From contig NCSJ02000427.1 of assembly GCA_002812745.2 (NCBI GenBank), positions 1 to 33,244 of the forward strand: a stretch of 33,244 nucleotides of DNA, in the 5' to 3' direction. The notes beneath the pieces are model-generated. The model was not told where the DNA came from and made no database searches. It saw nothing but the letters and a program-made list of their open reading frames with translations. Shown one piece after another: positions 32,381-33,244 of this stretch. Every line of letters begins with the position of its first letter. The first letter of the stretch is position 1. Both the position numbers and the translations under genes were made by a program. The stretch is from Scytalidium lignicola. Its lineage: Eukaryota > Ascomycota > Leotiomycetes.

Positions 32381-32965
32381 ATGCCCCTAAAGTGTACTTG
32401 CCTCTTCTTTCCTTCTGATCTTGAGAAAAAGAAAAGAGAGAGGGTTATTCTTGCTTTGACTATTAAGGATACTAGCGATAGTATGGATCCTTATTCTTAT
32501 TGTTCTAAGGAGAACTGAAAGTGTGTTATAGACCTCTTGAAGTCTTTATGGTGTTCTGAGTATGTATGTACGAAGTGTTCTTATGACATGTCTTCTGATT
32601 CTTAGGATAAGAATATTCTTTGTTCTTAGGACTGGAAGTCCTTGGAAAAATTTATGGACAGATTACAAGCAGAAGAAGAAGAAGCTATGGCCAAAATCCT
32701 TTGTTTACAAAAGTAACAAGCTTTTCTTCGACAATAAAAGAATAAGATAGCTTAATGTAGCCTAAAGTATTTGGATGAACTTGACATTGTAAAAGAGAAA
32801 GAGAAACAAGAGAAACTGTTTGAAGAGTTGTATTCTGCTTGTATAAGCAAAGCTTCTTCCTTTGTTGTTAACCTTTTCTTCTCTGACCTTATGATCTTAT
32901 TACTTAGAAATCTATTCTAGGATAAGTTTGATGATATACCTTCAGTAACTTCTTATAGCTTATAA
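32381..32965 (+). pseudogene. Retroelement-associated Cys-rich/coiled-coil ORF, RIP-inactivated
   Basis: One frame of 195 codons from ATG 32381 to TAA 32963-32965 carries seven internal stops (first at codon 46) and no frameshift. It starts MPLKCTCLFFPSDLEKKKRE. A Cys-rich segment (C41, C48, C58, C63, C66) follows, then an acidic/basic heptad-like region (SLEKFMDRLQAEEEEAMAKI, LDELDIVKEKEKQEKLFEEL) that should form a coiled coil. All stops are Gln- or Arg-derived (CAA, CAG or CGA to T), and some cysteines may be RIP products of Arg codons. It sits just inside the putative LTR, the gag position. Similar short ORFs occur in fungal retroelements, but I cannot assign the family. Confidence 0.6.
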
Positions 32966-33244
32966 GGTTAAAAGTAAGTTTCTATCTATTCTTACTCTTT
33001 AGATATCTTATTTATTTAACTAAGTATTATAGTTTTTTGTAATATATTTTATAGTTAATGATTTTCTTAACTTTGTATTCTCTTTCCAGATTGACTTCTT
33101 CTAATATTAATGTTTAAATGTTTTTAAGTATTAGTTCAAGAAGTAAAACATAGAAAACAAGATGTATCTTAATTGTTGTTAGTAATTTCAATTTATATGT
33201 TAAGGGTTTATAAACTTTCTTTGATTTCATATGGTCNTTATTTT
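32966..33244. other. AT-rich tail of the retroelement block
   Basis: No coding trace recognised. An ambiguous base occurs at 33237. Confidence 0.4.

Overview
The window reads as nuclear DNA of a filamentous ascomycete (Pezizomycotina). The evidence is short introns of about 43-61 bp with GT..AG ends, a HET-domain gene, a Zn2Cys6 regulator with a fungal activator region, and transposon blocks that carry the directional C-to-T / G-to-A decay of repeat-induced point mutation (RIP). The gene families fit Leotiomycetes well, but I cannot fix the class from sequence alone. No rRNA, tRNA, CRISPR array or bacterial-type operon was seen.

Layout. Bases 1-7,570 are a nested, AT-rich transposon graveyard: a hAT transposase scrap (minus), a full-length Ty1/copia element with two 194-bp LTRs at 202-395 and 6210-6403 (minus), then a Helitron-type helicase remnant (plus). 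Bases 7,570-16,900 are a gene-bearing but decayed stretch: a short Cys-rich DUF3716-like gene, an intact MYND zinc-finger gene, an ankyrin-repeat pseudogene with three in-frame stops, a badly broken fungal gene of unknown function, and an intact HET-domain gene. A Tc1/mariner element with perfect terminal inverted repeats lies at 17,530-18,880.

Bases 19,264-29,485 hold four genes that look like the detoxification or tailoring part of a metabolic cluster: epoxide hydrolase (intact, five exons), Zn2Cys6 transcription factor (intact, five exons, one apparent GC-AG intron), MCT-type major facilitator transporter (one internal stop) and glutathione S-transferase (frameshifted). No polyketide synthase, non-ribosomal peptide synthetase or terpene cyclase core gene is recognisable here. 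From 29,725 to the end the sequence returns to transposon debris: a Helitron N-terminal fragment, about 1.8 kb of unreadable AT-rich DNA, and a likely LTR followed by a RIP-damaged Cys-rich/coiled-coil ORF.

The exon models of the hydrolase, regulator and transporter were rebuilt by hand. Each sums to a whole number of codons and rejoins recognisable family motifs, so I trust them well. The most unusual signal is the copia element. One LTR and about 2.3 kb of its body are only lightly mutated, while the other LTR and about 3.5 kb are saturated with RIP-type changes, and the two sides of the element abut different older transposons.
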